In this document: positions 1 through 13,081 of the stretch, piece by piece
Layout of the letters: the number at the start of each line of letters is the position of its first letter
How positions within the stretch are numbered: position 1 is the stretch's first letter
DNA from: Siphonodentalium dalli
Taxonomy: Eukaryota > Mollusca > Scaphopoda > Gadilida > Siphonodentaliidae
Length of the DNA stretch: 64,000 nt
Assembly (NCBI GenBank): GCA_032622095.1
Contig: CP136064.1
Coordinates: 128,517,605 to 128,581,604, forward strand
Direction of reading: 5' to 3'
Translations under genes and position numbers: made by a program
The notes under the pieces: model-generated
The model's input: only the letters and a program-made list of their open reading frames with translations
Databases searched by the model: none
What the model was told of the DNA's origin: nothing

Positions 1-5
1 TAGTT

Positions 6-79
6 GGAAATATGGCTTGTTGCTATTCATTGGAAAGCTCTCGAGAGCTTTCAGATGAATGGCAACAAGCCATATTTCC
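6..79. repeat. Short foldback palindrome
   Basis: A near-perfect inverted repeat centred on TCGA at 41-44; the arms contain GGAAATATGGCTTGTTGC and its complement. The right half and its downstream flank recur at about 24837-24930, so this is a dispersed repeat. No target duplication was identified. Bases 80-827 show no recognisable gene; they are AT-rich with only short spurious reading frames. Confidence 0.75.
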
Positions 80-900
80 GACTAAATCCTGAAAAGTTAC
101 CCATAATTCTGCTGTGGTTATGGAGTCGACTAATTTTGGGCATTACTGTAGTTTTGATTACTCTGACTACTGATGGTATACATGTACTAGCACCTGCCAT
201 AAATCATGAATAACAGAGGTGAATCATGAGTACCGGATACAACAAATATAGGATAGAAGCCATGGTTATTTCACACTATTATAAATATGAAAATAATTAC
301 ATTTTTGCTGCTGAATTATTGTCCATAACTCCAGCTCATCAAGAAGTATGAGACTGAATTATATCAAAATATGTCATTTTGACAAAAAAATAATCAATTT
401 GATGCTCAATGACAATTATTCTCAGTGAGATATATCATACAGTTCCAGGAGATTTAACTCCATTGTCACTATCCATATTTTCTTATCTGGTACCTGCTGG
501 TACACAGAAAAATCACCTATTTGTTATTAGTATTCAGAATAGGAGTCTGGGGTCCGCCATGGGAGGGAGGGACATCATCAATATCATGAAGAGATATATT
601 TAAGAAGACTTATTTTAAATGATTTATTAATAAGGTACTTAACACATGTATGAATTTTCACTATAAATGAATTAAATTTAATATAATTAAAAAGTCTGTT
701 AATAACTGAATATCACAATTGACTGTCACTAGCTGTGATAGACTTGCAATTGAATTTATTAATTGAGTAATTGGCAATCATGAATATTTTTGTGGGACAA
801 ACCCCAGCTTCCGGCATGATTTAGTCCTTGTTTAAATTATTGTTGAATGTTGGGTCAACAGCCTGGAGCTATCTAGTTGAAATTGAAGAAACCCCCTCCC

Positions 901-2709
901 CTAGATCATGCCATGAATCTTTACTCTGCTTAGCGCCTGTAGAGATCTTATTCCATCAGTACAAAACTTGGGGAACTTTTTTATGTTTTGATAGGGAACT
1001 TTATAACATTGAACAAACAAGGCAGGGAACATATTTCTTTGTTTATAATTGTTCCTCGATAATCAACTTCAAAGTATGGGTTGGTCCCAGCTCGAAAATG
1101 CATGCTTTTTGTGGCTTTAGTGAGCTGATATCACAAAAACACTGAATTAATTACCGTGGGGAAGTTCCATGATTGTAGGTCCCCATAGCAAACTCACCCA
1201 TCAAGTCTGTTAAATAATGTCATCTCGAGCTGGCACTTTCGCCTACTTATGAATAAACTGTTAAGCGACAGGTATTAACAAAGAAATATATTCCCGTGTT
1301 ATTTTTTCAGCTTTATAAGGTTCCCTATCAAAACCTCAAAACGTTCCCAGGTTTTTCACTGGTACAGTATGATTTCTACGGGCATTAGCCTCTGGGAGGC
1401 CAAATTGCCATTTTGTAATGAAGTGCGCTTAAGCGCAATTAATTGCACTTGAGCGCAATTAATTGCACTTAAGCACAAATAATTACACTTAAGCAGAATT
1501 ACTTGAACTTATCATTGTTCTTAAGCGCAATCATTGATCTTAAGTGCAGTCGATTGCGCTTAAGCATAGTAATTTGTTCTTGAAAACATAATTATTTGTG
1601 CTTAAGCGCAATCAATCTTGCAGTACGCAATCAATTGGCTAATCTTAAGCGCATTTCATGGTTATATGTAACTATTATATAAAATACCCCTGGTGAATAA
1701 ATAGGTTTATCCATAAGTCAACCTTAGTTCTTACTGACATATCACCTCTTGTTTTCATTAGTTTGGATGGGTAGGGAGCAAGTCTAAGTTCTTTATTGAT
1801 ATGGTAGACTCGCGATAGCATTACCTTCTGTTTTAGTTCAGGCAATTCGTGATAGCATTGACTTCTGTATCAGTTGGTGCAACTTTGATTTTCGAGTATA
1901 TACCGGTATACATGTGCACCATATGAGGGAAGCAGGTCCTCAGTGACACCATATTCGCGCTACAGTTTATGACATGGACATACTATAGATCTGTGCAAGA
2001 GACTCTGATTTAATAAAACTACCAGAGCTCGAGGAGTGAGACACCAAAGCTCCCGGAATGAAACACATATTTTTTGGACAGGGATGCTGATAATACGACA
2101 ATATTTAGGGTTTTTCACCCGATTTAAGTCAATAAGTACACCATATGAAGTGAGCAAACCCTCATACAGTGACACCACATTATTGCTATATGACCATAGC
2201 TATGGCCCAAATCTGTGCAAAAATTCTTTTAAAAAATTATATTAAAACATACTAGAGGAGACATCCAATTTTTGGATATAAGGGATGCTGTCAGATAATT
2301 ATATGACATTATGGATTATCTTTGATTGTTGCACACATACAGTTAGAGGTAACTGTACTAGGCTTATTTAAAAAGGTTAAAATTAGCACATGCTCTTCTT
2401 GTGATGCTAGGCGATACTCCAGGTTATGACAATTAATATTTTATGGGTAGATTAGATATTAGTTACAATTAATTGCACTTGAGCGCAATTAATCATGCTT
2501 AAGTGCAACTCATAATGCTTAAGCATGAATGCCCTATTTGTACTTAAGCACAATATTTTATCGCACTTATGCACAATCGTTTGCCCTTAAGTGCAATAAA
2601 TTTTGCTTATGCACATTCAATTGCACTTAAGCGCAATTCAATATAAATGTGAATGTGGCCTCTCATAATCATATTACCCAGAGTAGAGATAATTCATGGC
2701 ATGATCTAC
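901..2709. mobile_element. Inverted-repeat element Y (copy 1), interrupted by X1
   Basis: The left arm (about 901-1010, starting TAGATCATGCCATGAAT) is complementary to sequence split around X1: the inner part lies at about 1290-1392 and the outer part at about 2676-2709. This shows that X1 (1393-2665) landed inside the right arm of Y. A second diverged copy without X1 lies at 19058-19380. The short reading frame at 828-1145 lies within this repeat and is not a gene. The superfamily is unknown. Confidence 0.65.
1393..2665. mobile_element. Palindrome-array DNA transposon X, copy X1
   Basis: The element is bounded by inverted ends TGGGAGGCCAAATT (left) and ..ATGTGGCCTCTCA (right), related to the better preserved ends of X2. 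Just inside each end is an array of CTTAAG-centred palindromic units (left about 1425-1655, right about 2464-2640) of the form TTAAGCGCAATTAATTGC. The interior (about 1900-2240) has two diverged direct copies of a ~180 bp block starting CACCATATGA, which is shared with X3. No transposase is visible, so it is non-autonomous. The target duplication is unclear. Confidence 0.7.
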
Positions 2710-4784
2710 ACCTCCCCCAACAAAAAAATATATCTAATATTGGGCCACACATTTGAAATTAGTCATTTTAATACTATACGGGTCACTGTTGAGACTTGTT
2801 GAATTTGAATCTGCAGGGACTGTATGTAGTCAGTGTAGGCCGAATGCAGCCAGTCCAATCCAAAGCCATACATGCATATATAGCTTAGTACATTTCAGTG
2901 TCAAATTGCACTTGCTACATGTACATTTGTCTGACGCTATCTACCCACACTGTTTTTTTTAAATCTGCGTGTTTGAACGATTGGTTCTCCAACAGGTCCC
3001 ATTGAGACCCGAGTCACTCGGCTCCTTGGTCATCAGGCTGAGAATTCCCGCTGTTGACAATATTCAATTACAATGTCAACAACACACGAACTTATTCGAA
3101 ACGAGTTTTGACCAGTTTTCCAGGCAATAATCGTTGAATTCATATGTGACGACCCAACATTCCCATTCAACGCACCATACACTGAGTTAAAACTCCGATA
3201 ATCTAATTCAAATATACGTTCTAACTAGGTTTTAATTAATTTACTTCGTCTTGAGAATGAGAGTAGAATTATTATTCCCAAGTCGTAAAAACAATCGTAT
3301 CAAATTGGTGACGAAAGGTCGCCGACCAATCGGATCGCGCGGATTGGAATTGTGGCTAAAAATAGTTATCTGCGTGATTCCGCCGTATATATATATATAT
3401 TATTGCTTCAGTCAATCGGGGTATATTGGTGAAGATTGTTGAGTCACTTTAAGAAATTTTCACGTGATTTCTTATGAGGAATGCAGACTTTGAAATTTTT
3501 TCACAAAAACTTATTGGATATTTTCAAAGTCAGAAATTCTCACGTTAGATCTCATAAGAAATACAGACTTTAAATTGTGTGGTCTCCAATTCCAGAAAAG
3601 TAAGCTAAGTGTGATTTTCTTACATGAGAATATGTTAGAAATAGGGTAGATATTTTTAAGTCAGATTTCAATGGTGGGTAAAATGATTTAATCTAGAACA
3701 TGTGGTCTTGATAAATCTGATCTGGTGTATGCTGGAGAATTCAAAATATAAAATGCTCCAAAACAGTTACTGGAGTTCCCTGTACATGTCAGTTGCTGTG
3801 CATGATTTAGACTGTAAATTATCTTTATTATCTGTGCTAGAAGCTTAAGTTGTGTTATATTCACAAGAAGGGGAACATGGAGTTATATTTATTGTTTTAT
3901 TTGTGGATATTCTTTAATGATAAGTTCCACAACATGGGATACACACTATATGCTAGGTAAGCCTTAAATATTTATATAAATGGCAGAGGGCTTTAGGCAT
4001 CATGCATCTGGCATCATGGCAAGATTTTATGCCATGTGGTCACTTGTGTTGCCTTTACTGCAGGTTCTAATATGTAATTTATCAACCAGGTAGACTACAT
4101 GCAGTACACGTATATATATTAAAGTTCAACATGATTTAAATTTTATTTTCAAATATTTTAAGTTATATTTCTAGAATAAATAATGATGGCCCATATCACA
4201 TCAAATAAAATTCTGTTATTGTTAATTGATTCTAAGACAGAGTAAATGTGCAAATCTATTTTAACAAAATGAATGAATTTTAGGAAATAAACATTTATGG
4301 CAGTTTTCATTGTTTCATGGAAGTGATTTTTACAGTTATTTGGAATATTCCACGAAGAGCAGTTAACATGTTGCAGTGTACACATGCACACATGTTGAAC
4401 AGCAATTGAAAAATTGGTTGATAAAATATTAAGAAAAGTTAAGTGTGAGATTTGTGTGATAATACAGATCTGCATTTGTACAAATTACTACAATATATTA
4501 TATAGATTCATCGCACACCACACATGCCTCTAAGATCAGGGACCCCAGAAGCAGAAAATGGTAAGGGGGCAAAAGCAGTCCGAAAGCCTGGAAATTCTCA
4601 ATGACAGTGTTTGTTATTTTATAACCTTAAAAAGATGATAAATGACAGTGTTAAATTGTTAATGATACCAAAATGAATTTGGTAGCACATAGATTTGTTT
4701 GAATTAGATAGTCCTTATTTGTTATACTGGTCATTATATTTTGAAATATATAGAACAGGAATTTTTTCTTATATGCATGAAAAA
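2710..4784. other. No gene recognised; CCAAT-rich patch
   Basis: Nothing in this stretch can be supported as coding. At about 3325-3355 a CCAAT box and an inverted ATTGG box flank a CpG-containing patch, as in some promoters. A transcription start for the rhodanese gene 15 kb downstream is conceivable but unsupported. Two diverged inverted copies of a ~40 bp motif (TTTCACGTGATTTC-like) lie at about 3455-3575. A TA microsatellite lies at 3387-3402. Confidence 0.3.
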
Positions 4785-5105
4785 AGGATTTTTCTCGCGA
4801 CAAAAATGATTCTTTCTCGCGAGAAAAATGATTCTTTCTCACGTGAGAAAGAATCATTTCTCACGTGAGAAAGAATCATTTTTCTCGGGAGAAAGAATCA
4901 TTTTTCTTTCTTACGTGAGAAATGATTCTTTCTTAGGTTTTTAATATGCAAATTAGCAAGATTTTTTCTCACGTGAGAAAAAATTGTTACGTGAGAAAAA
5001 ATATTTCTTACGTGAGAAAAAATTCTTATGAGATCTTGCTAATTTGCATATTAAAAACCTCACGTGAGATTCTAACGTGAGATTCTAACGTGAGATTCTC
5101 ATGAG
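4785..5105. repeat. Array of CACGTG/CTCGCGAG palindromes with inner inverted repeat
   Basis: At least ten copies of short palindromes of the form TTTCTCACGTGAGAAA or TCTCGCGAGA are separated by AATGATTCTT-like spacers. Within the array, 4935-4963 and 5033-5060 form a perfect inverted repeat (core TAATATGCAAATTAGCAAGA) that encloses three further palindromes. Each CACGTG is an E-box sequence and TCTCGCGAGA resembles a known animal promoter motif. The foldback layout and lack of a gene nearby favour a non-autonomous transposon over a regulatory region. Confidence 0.65.
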
Positions 5106-5254
5106 AATTATGTTAGGACATTTTGGTAAGGGTGCAGCTATGGTATTTACCTTAGTTAATTTAGTGTTACTTCCCATTGAGTGCATGCGGCCAAATGGTG
5201 CCGAATGTCCTCAAATTTCTGGGTTTTCAAACCAAATGGCACCCATTTGCTTTG

Positions 5255-8005
5255 TTAGCTCAACTTTACTTTGTAAAGTTTGAGCTATTGCCATGGCATT
5301 GTCGTCCGTCGTCCGTGTGTACGTAAGGCGTCAACAATGCAGGCTACAGGTCGTACCTTTGGTCGGATCATTATGAAATTTGTCATAGCTGTTGACATCA
5401 ACATTTAGACCAGAATGATTAATTTTGGGGTCATTCGGAAAAAAAACATGGCCGCCAGCGGCCATCTTGGATTTCAAAATTCAATCCATTAGCACGGGCT
5501 ACAGGCCGTAATGTTTGTTTGATCATCATGAAATTTGTCATGGATGTTAATATTGACATGTAGATGGGAACGAGTAATTTTGGGGTCATTCAGCCGAAAA
5601 ACATGGCCGCCAGTAGCCATCTTGGATTTTACTCTTTGTATGACTAAATTGTTTAGCACGGGCTACAGGTCGTACTTTTAGTCTGATCATCATAAAATTT
5701 GTCAAGAATGTTAATAATGACATGTATGTAGATGGGAACGAGTCATTTTGGGGTCATTCGGCCAAAAAACATGGCCGCCAGCAGCCATCTTGGATTTTAC
5801 TCTTTGTATGACTAAATCCTTTAGCACGGGCTACAGGTCGTACCTTTAGTCTGATCATCATAAAATTTGTCATGGCTATTGAAATTGGAATGTAGATGGG
5901 AACGAGTCGTTTTGGGGTCATTCGGACAAAACACATGGCCACCAGTGGCCATCTTGGATTTCAAAATTGAATCCATTAGCACGGGCCACAGGTCGTACTG
6001 TTCGTCTGATCATCATGAAATTTGTCATGGATGATAATATTGACATGTAGATCGGAACAAGTAATTTTGGGGTCATTCGGCCAAAAAACATGGCCGCCAG
6101 CAGCCATCTTGGATTTTACTCTTTGTATGACTAAATTATTTAGCATGGGATGCAGGTCGTACCTTTAGTCTGATCATCATAAAATTTGTCATGGATATTA
6201 ACAATGACATGTAGATGGGAACAAGTAATTTTGGGGTCATTCGGCCAAAAAACATGGCCGCCAGCAGCCATCTTGGATTTTACTCTTTGTATGACTAAAT
6301 CCTTTAGCACGGGCTACAGGTCGTACCTTTAGTCTGATCATCATAAAATTTGTCATGGCTATTGAAATTGGAATGTAGATGGGAACGAGTTGTTTTGGGG
6401 TCATTCGGACAAAACACATGGCCACCAGTGGCCATCTTGGATTTCAAAATTGAATCCATTAGCACGGGCCACAGGTCGTACTGTTCGTCTGATCATCATG
6501 AAATTTGTCATGGATGATAATATTGACATGTAGATGGGAACAAGTAATTTTGGGGTCATTCGGACAAAAAACATGGCCGCCAGCAGCCATCTTGGATTTT
6601 ACTCTTTGTATGACTAAATTATTTAGCATGGGATGCAGGTCGTACCTTTAGTCTGTTCATCATAAAATTTGTCATGGCTGTTGAAATTGGAATGTAGATG
6701 GGAACGAATCATTTTGGGGTCATTCGGACAAAAAACATGGATTTCAAAATTTAATCCATTAGCACGGGCCACAGGTCGTACTGTTCATCTGATCATCATG
6801 AAATTTGTCATGGATGTTAACAATGACATGTAGATGGGAACGAGTAATTTTGGGGTCATTCGGCCAAAAAACATGGTCACCAGCAGCCATCTTGAATTTT
6901 ACTCTTTGTATGACTAAATCCTTTAGTATGACTAAATCTTTAGTATGACTCTTTGTATGACTAAATCTTGGATTTCAAAATTCAATCCATTAGCACGGGC
7001 TACAGGTCGTAATGTTTGTCTGATCATCATGAAATTTGTCATGGATGTTAATATTGACATATAGATGGGAACGAGTCGTTTTGGGGTCATTTGGCCAAAA
7101 AACATGGCCGCCAGCAGCCATCTTGGGTTTTACTCTTTGTATGACTAAATCCTTTGGCATGGGCTACAGGTCCTACCTTTGGTCGGATCATTATGAAATT
7201 TGTCTCAGCTGTTGACATTGACATGTAGATGGGAACGAGTCTTTTTGGAGTCATTCGGCAAAAAAAAACATGGCCGCCAGTGGCCATCTTGGATTTCAAA
7301 ATTCAATCTATTAGCACAGGCTACAGGTCGTACTGTTCGTCTGGTCAACATGAAATTTGTCATGGATGTTAATATTGACATGTTATGGAATCCTATTAGG
7401 GCCACTTGCTAATGGCGCTTTCGGCGCACGCAGAAAGCAACAAAAAGTGCGCCATTAGTAACGCGCCGAAAGATACAAAATGTGCGCCATTAGCGCATGT
7501 TTTGGCGCGCGCCAAAAGCGACAAAATGTGTGCCGTAGTGGTGCACATTTTGTCGCTTTCGGCGCATTACTAATGGCGCACTTTTTGTTGCTTTCGGCAC
7601 CCGCCGAAAGCGCCATTAGCAAGAGGCCTTAATAGGATTCCATAACATGTAGACGGGAACGAGTCATTTTGGGGTCATTCGGCCAAAAAACAGGGCCGCC
7701 AGCAGCCATCTTGGATTTTACTCTTTGCATGACTAAATCCTTTGACACAGGCTACAGGTCGTATCTTTTGTCAGATCATCATAAAATTTGTGATGGTTAA
7801 CATTAACATGTAAATGGGAACAAGTCTTTTTGGGGTTATTCGGCAAAAAATCATTGCTGCCAGTGGCCATCTTGGATTTTACTCTTTGCATAACTAGGCC
7901 TTTCAACTTTCCACATTCCTAATCACACCATTGACTGTATTATTATGAAATATGAAATGATCCCCTCTCCAAGTTGAGCTACAGTGTCATTGACACTTTC
8001 ATTTT
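5255..8005 (+). mobile_element. Hairpin-headed satellite-bearing element, family A copy 1 (E1)
   Basis: It begins TTAGCTCAACTT with a hairpin (AGCTCAA stem, loop at about 5270), then ATTGCCATGG and a CGTCCGTCGTCCG run. The body is about 16 tandem units of ~161 bp, each carrying CATGGCCGCCAGCAGCCAT and GGGCTACAGGTCGTA. It ends AAGTTGAGCTACAGTGTCA with a TGTCAATGACA-type hairpin, so the ends form a ~10 bp inverted repeat. A higher-order unit of 483 bp (three monomers) is visible at 5754/6237. The layout matches Helentron-associated elements (HINE/DINE-1 type) that carry ~160 bp satellites in bivalves; that assignment is inference. A separate foldback is inserted at 7383-7645. Confidence 0.75.
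7383..7645. mobile_element. GCGCCATTAG foldback element inserted in a satellite monomer
   Basis: A 263 bp inverted-repeat element with ends TTATGGAATCCTATTAGG and complement. The interior repeats GCGCCATTAG and CGCCGAAAG in both orientations. It splits the monomer phrase GACATGTAGATGGG, and CATG (7379-7382 and 7646-7649) is duplicated on both sides, so the empty site is known from neighbouring monomers. GC content is much higher than its surroundings. No coding capacity. Confidence 0.8.
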
Positions 8006-11000
8006 TTAGCTCAACTTTACTTTGTAAAGTTTGAGCTATTGCCATGGCTTTGTCGTCCGTTGTCCGTGTGTACGTGTGTGCGTGTGTACGTAAGGCGTCA
8101 ACAATGCAGTCTACAGGTCGTACCTTTGGTCGGATCATTATGAAATTTGTCATAGCTGTTGACATCAACATTTAGACGAGAATTATTAATTTTGGGGTCA
8201 TTCGGTAAAAAAACATGGCCGCCAGTGGCCATCTTGCATTTCAAAATTCAATCCATTAGCATGGGCTACAGGGCGTACTATTTGTCTGATCGTCATGAAA
8301 TTTGTCATGGATGTTAAGATTGACATGTAGATGGGAACGAGTAATTTTGGGGTCATTTGGCCCAAAAACATGGCCGCCAGCAGCCATCTTGGATTTTACT
8401 CTTTGTATGACTAAATTCTTTAGCACGGGCTACAGGTCGCACTTTTAGTCTGATCATCATAAAATTTGTCAAGAATGTTAATAATGACATGTAGATGGGA
8501 ACGAGTCATTTTGGGGTCATTCGGCCAAAAAACATGGCCGCCAGCAGGCATCTTTGATTTCACTCTTTGTATGACTAAATCCTTTAGCACGGGCTACAGG
8601 TCGTACCTTTAGTCCGATCATCATAAAATTTGTCGTGGCTGTTGAAATTGGAATGTAGATGGGAACAAGTCATTTTGGGGTCAATCGGACAAAAAACGTG
8701 GCTGCCAGTGGCCATCTTGGATTTCAAAATTCAATCCATTAGCACGGGCCACAGGTCGTACTGTTTGTCTGATCATCATGAAATTTGTCATGGATGTTAA
8801 TATTTACATGTAGATGGGAACGAGTAATTTTGGGGTCATTTGGCCCAAAAACATGGCCGCCAGCAGCCATCTTGGATTTTACTCTTTATATGACTAAATC
8901 CTTTAGCACGGGCTACAGGTCGTACCTTTCGTCTGATCATCATAAAATTTATCATGAATGTTGATAATAACATGTAGATGGGAACGAGTCATTTTGGGGT
9001 CGTTCGGTCAAAAAAACATGGCCGCCAGCAGGCATCTTTGATTTTACTCTTTGTATGACTAAATCCTTTAGCACGGGCTACAGGTTGTACCTTTAGTCCG
9101 ATCATCATAAAATTTGTCATGGCTGTTGAAATTGGAATGTAGATGGGAACGAGTCATTTTGGGGTCATTTGGACAAAAAACATGGCCGCCAGCAGCCATC
9201 TTGGATTTCAAAATTCAATCCATTAGCACGGGCCACAGGTCGTACTGTTCGTCTGATTATCATGAAATTTGTCATGGATGTTAATATTGACATGTAGATG
9301 GGAACGAGTAATTTTGGGGTCATTCGGCCAAAAAACATGGCGGCCAGCAGCTATCTTGGATTTTACTCTTTGTATGACTAAATTCTTTAGCACGGGCTAC
9401 AGGTCGTACCTTTAGTCTGATCATCATCAAATTTGTCATGGATGTTAATATTGACATGTAGATGGGAACGAGTCTTTTTGGGGTCATTTGGCCCAAAAAC
9501 ATGGCCACCAGCAGCCATCTTGGATTTTACTCTTTGTATGACTAAATCCTTTAGCACGGGCTACAGGTCGTACCTTTAGTCTGATCATCATAAAATATGT
9601 CATGAATGTTGATAATAACATGTAGATGGGAACGAGTCATTTTGGGGTCGTTCGGTCAAAAAACATGGCCGCCAGCAAGCATCTTTGATTTTACTCTTTG
9701 TATGACTAAATCCTTTAGCACGGGCTACAGGTCGTACCTTTAGTCTGATCATCATAAAATTTGTGATGGCTGTTGAAATTGGAATGTAGATGGGAACGAG
9801 TCATTTTTGGGTCATTTGGCCCAAAAACATGGCCGCCAGCAGCCATCTTGGATTTTACTCTTTGTATGACTAAATCCTTTAGCACGGGCTACAGGTCGTA
9901 CCTTTAGTCTGATCATCATAAAATTTGTGATGGCTGTTGAAATTGGAATGTAGATGGGAACGAGTCATTTTGGGGTCATTCGGACAAAAAATAATGGCCG
10001 CCAGTGGCCATCTTGGATTTCAAAATTCAATCCATTAGCACGGGCCACAGGTCGTACTGTTCGGCTGATTATCATGAAATTTGTCATGGATGTTAATATT
10101 GACATGTAGATGGGAACGAGTAATTTTGGGGTCATTTGGCCCAAAAACATGGCCGCCAGCAGCCATCTTGGATTTTACTCTTTGTATGACTAAATTCTTT
10201 AGCACGGGCTACAGGTCGTACCTTTAGTCTGATCATCATAAAATATGTCATGAATGTTGATAATAACATGTAGATGGGAACGAGTCATTTTGGGGTCGTT
10301 CGGTCAAAAAACATGGCCGCCAGCAGGCATCTTTGATTTTACTCTTTGTATGACTAAATCCTTTAGCACGGGCTACAGGTCGTACCTTTAGTCTGATCAT
10401 CATAAAATTTGTGATGGCTGTTGAAATTGGAATGTAGATGGGAACGAGTCATTTTGGGGTCATTTGGCCCAAAAACATGGCCGCCAGCAGCCATCTTGGA
10501 TTTTACTCTTTGTATGACTAAATCCTTTAGCACGGGCTACAGGTCGTACCTTTAGTCTGATCATCATAAAATTTGTGATGGCTGTTGAAATTGGAATGTA
10601 GATGGGAACGAGTCATTTTGGGGTCATTCGGACAAAAAATAATGGCCGCCAGTGGCCATCTTGGATTTCAAAATTCAATCCATTAGCACGGGCCACAGGT
10701 CGTACTGTTCGGCTGATCATCATGAAATTTGTCATGGATGTTAATATTGACATGTAGATGGGAACGAGTAATTTTGGGGTCATTCGGCCAAAAAACATGG
10801 CGGCCAGCAGCCATCTTGGATTTTACTCTTTGTATGACTAAATTCTTTAGCACGGGCTACAGGTCGTACCTTTAGTCTGCTCATCATCAAATTTGTCATG
10901 GATGTTAATATTGATATTTAGATGGGAACGAGTAATTTTGGGGTCATTTGGCCCAAAGATATGGCCACCAGCAGCCATCTTGGATTTTACTCTTTGTATG

Positions 11001-11340
11001 ACTAAATCCTTTAGCACGGGCTACAGGTCGTACCTTTAGTCTGATCATCATAAAATTTGTCATGAATGTTAACATGGCGGCCAGCAGCCATCTTGGATTT
11101 TACTCTTTGTATGACTAAATTCTTTAGCACGGGCTACAGGTCGTACCTTTAGTCTGATCATCATAAAATTTGTCATGGCTGTTAACGATGACATGTAGAT
11201 GGGAACGATTCTTTTTGGGGTCATTCGGCCGAAAACATGGCCACCAGCAGCCATCTTGGATTTTACTTTTCTCTTCATGTCCATAAACTAGTAATAGACA
11301 TTTCCAAGTTGAGCTACAGTGTCATTGACACTTTCATTTT
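8006..11340 (+). mobile_element. Hairpin-headed satellite-bearing element, family A copy 2 (E2)
   Basis: Same head hairpin and same tail (GTTGAGCTACAGTGTCATTG) as E1, and it abuts E1 head to tail. It carries roughly 19-20 units of ~161-162 bp. A 648 bp higher-order unit (four monomers) is almost identical at about 9820-10150 and 10468-10798, showing recent local amplification. The short reading frames on the - strand (for example at 9965 and 10613) are the same monomer read in repeat and are not genes. Confidence 0.75.
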
Positions 11341-11440
11341 AATTGCATGCAGTCCATCATTCCTGTACCCACAGTATTATTTAATTTTTTGGAATTGCAT
11401 GCAGTCCATCATTCTTGTAAGCAAATAGTGGTATTGGCTT

Positions 11441-12300
11441 TTTAGCTCACCTGAGACGAAGTCTCCGGTGGAGCTATAGTCATCACTCCTCGTCCGTCGT
11501 CCGTCCGTCTGTCAACTTTTTAAAAAACATCTTCTCCTCTGAAACCATCATTACCGAATTGGTTCATATTTGGTGTGGATGTTCCCTAGTTGACTCTCAT
11601 TCAGATTTGTTCAAATGAGGTCACTGGGTCAAATAGTTGCGAAACCAGGGCCATAACTCTATTCCTCCATAGTAATTCTTACAACAACTTCTTGTCCATA
11701 ACCATTGTTCCGATATAGCTAATATATGGTATGGAGGGTCCTTGGGTGACTGGTGTTAAGATTTGTTCAAATGAGGTCACCCGGTCAATTAGTTGAGAAA
11801 CCAGGGCCATAACTCATAGTAATTCTTACAATGACTTCTTCTAAAAAAAAATATTGGGCCGATTTAGCTTATATTTGGTACTGAGGGACCTTGGGTGACT
11901 GGGAATCAGATTTGTTCAAATTGGGTCACTGGGTCAAATAGGGGCAGAGCCAGGGACATAACTCTAAAAACAAAAAAAATACATTTGTTCATTTTGATCA
12001 TATTTGGTGTGAATGTTCCCTAGGTGACTGTCATTCAGATTTGTTCATATGAAGTCACTGTGTCAAATAGTTGCGAAACCAGGGCCATAACTATATTCCT
12101 CCTGGGTAATTCTTATAACGACTTCTTGTCTAGAACCATTATGCCGATTTAGTTTATATTTGGTATGGGGGGTCATTGAATGACTGGGGTTCAGATTTGT
12201 TCAAATGGGGTCACTGGGTCAAATAGGGGTGGAGCCAGGGCCATAATTCCAAAAAAAATAATAAAAAATTCAGGAACTCCTTGATCAATTTAACATACAA
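11441..12300 (+). mobile_element. Hairpin-headed tandem element, family B copy 1
   Basis: The head TTTTTAGCTCACCTGAGACG folds on GTCTC..GGTGGAGCT, followed by a CGTCCGTCGTCCGTCCGTC run. The body has about four to five diverged units of ~170-190 bp with cores CATATTTGGTGTGGATGTTC, CAGATTTGTTCAAATGAGGTCACTGG (split over the unit) and CCAGGGCCATAACTC. Shorter copies lie at 32768 and 33841. No clear tail is visible. 12301-12663 holds no recognisable feature. Confidence 0.65.
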
Positions 12301-12668
12301 AAAAAATGATCACCCTCCCCCACATGACCCAGAACCCCACCCTGCCCCAACCAACAACATTCCACCCTATCTCATCTCCTAACTCACAGGATCTCTCCCA
12401 CCAGCAGAAAAAGTCAAAGGTATTAGCTACAGACAGAGAGAGAGTTAATATAAATACACACACAGTCATCTGTAGTGTTCCATTGGTAATTTAAAGATAG
12501 ATATTCACTGATCGACATGAAGCCTCTCTAGCCACATATCCTGTTTAGATCCACTTCTTTTAAAGTCATTATGAAAAGTTCTGACTGTTATGGTCTCCAA
12601 AGTCCCAGTCTTATCAGTCTTTGCAGTCTGGTGAGCGACCCCACAGTCTTTGACTGTCTTGTTGTTAA

Positions 12669-13016
12669 AGGTACTCAATATGATCAGACGGTCCCCATAT
12701 CATCAAGTTTCTCTCCAAAAATACGCTTTAGTTATCAGAATTGATTAATTACAACAAAATAATGCTAACGACTGTCAACTATTGCATAAAATTTCCCAAG
12801 ACCTGTTATTTATCAACATGTTGTTCAATGAAATTTGGCGTATTACCACTTGATTTTAGAGTTATCCATCTTCATCTGCAAATTTGTCCGAGACCTTCGC
12901 CTTGACAATTTTTTTCCAGGCCATGAATAAGGACATATCTCAAGAAATAACAAATTTCAAAAATTGATATTGATCACTCTGAGCGTTGAAGGGTGGGTTC
13001 CTCGACTTGAATCGAC
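12669..13016. mobile_element. TTAA-flanked MITE family 1, truncated copy D
   Basis: It starts at a TTAA (12665-12668) with AGGTACTCAAT and follows the other copies (27528, 39022, 42186) for about 350 bp, then loses homology near the GAATC at 13014. The right inverted end is missing. Confidence 0.6.
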
Positions 13017-13081
13017 CCAATGCACAGCGAAAGATGCATTGCTTAGCCATGCAATGGATAGCTTCCTGCAAATTCAATTAA

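Noticed and set aside
1425-1655. CRISPR-like look of regularly spaced palindromes
   Set aside because: The window is eukaryotic, units are directly adjacent and degenerate, spacers are not unique, and the array sits symmetrically inside transposon ends.
5754-11284. Repeated ~60-70 residue - strand frames with MTPKRLVPIY and KSKIQDGCW phrases, looking like a protein family
   Set aside because: They are the same ~161 bp satellite monomer read again and again; the period is not a multiple of three, there are no splice signals, and the frames end within one or two monomers.
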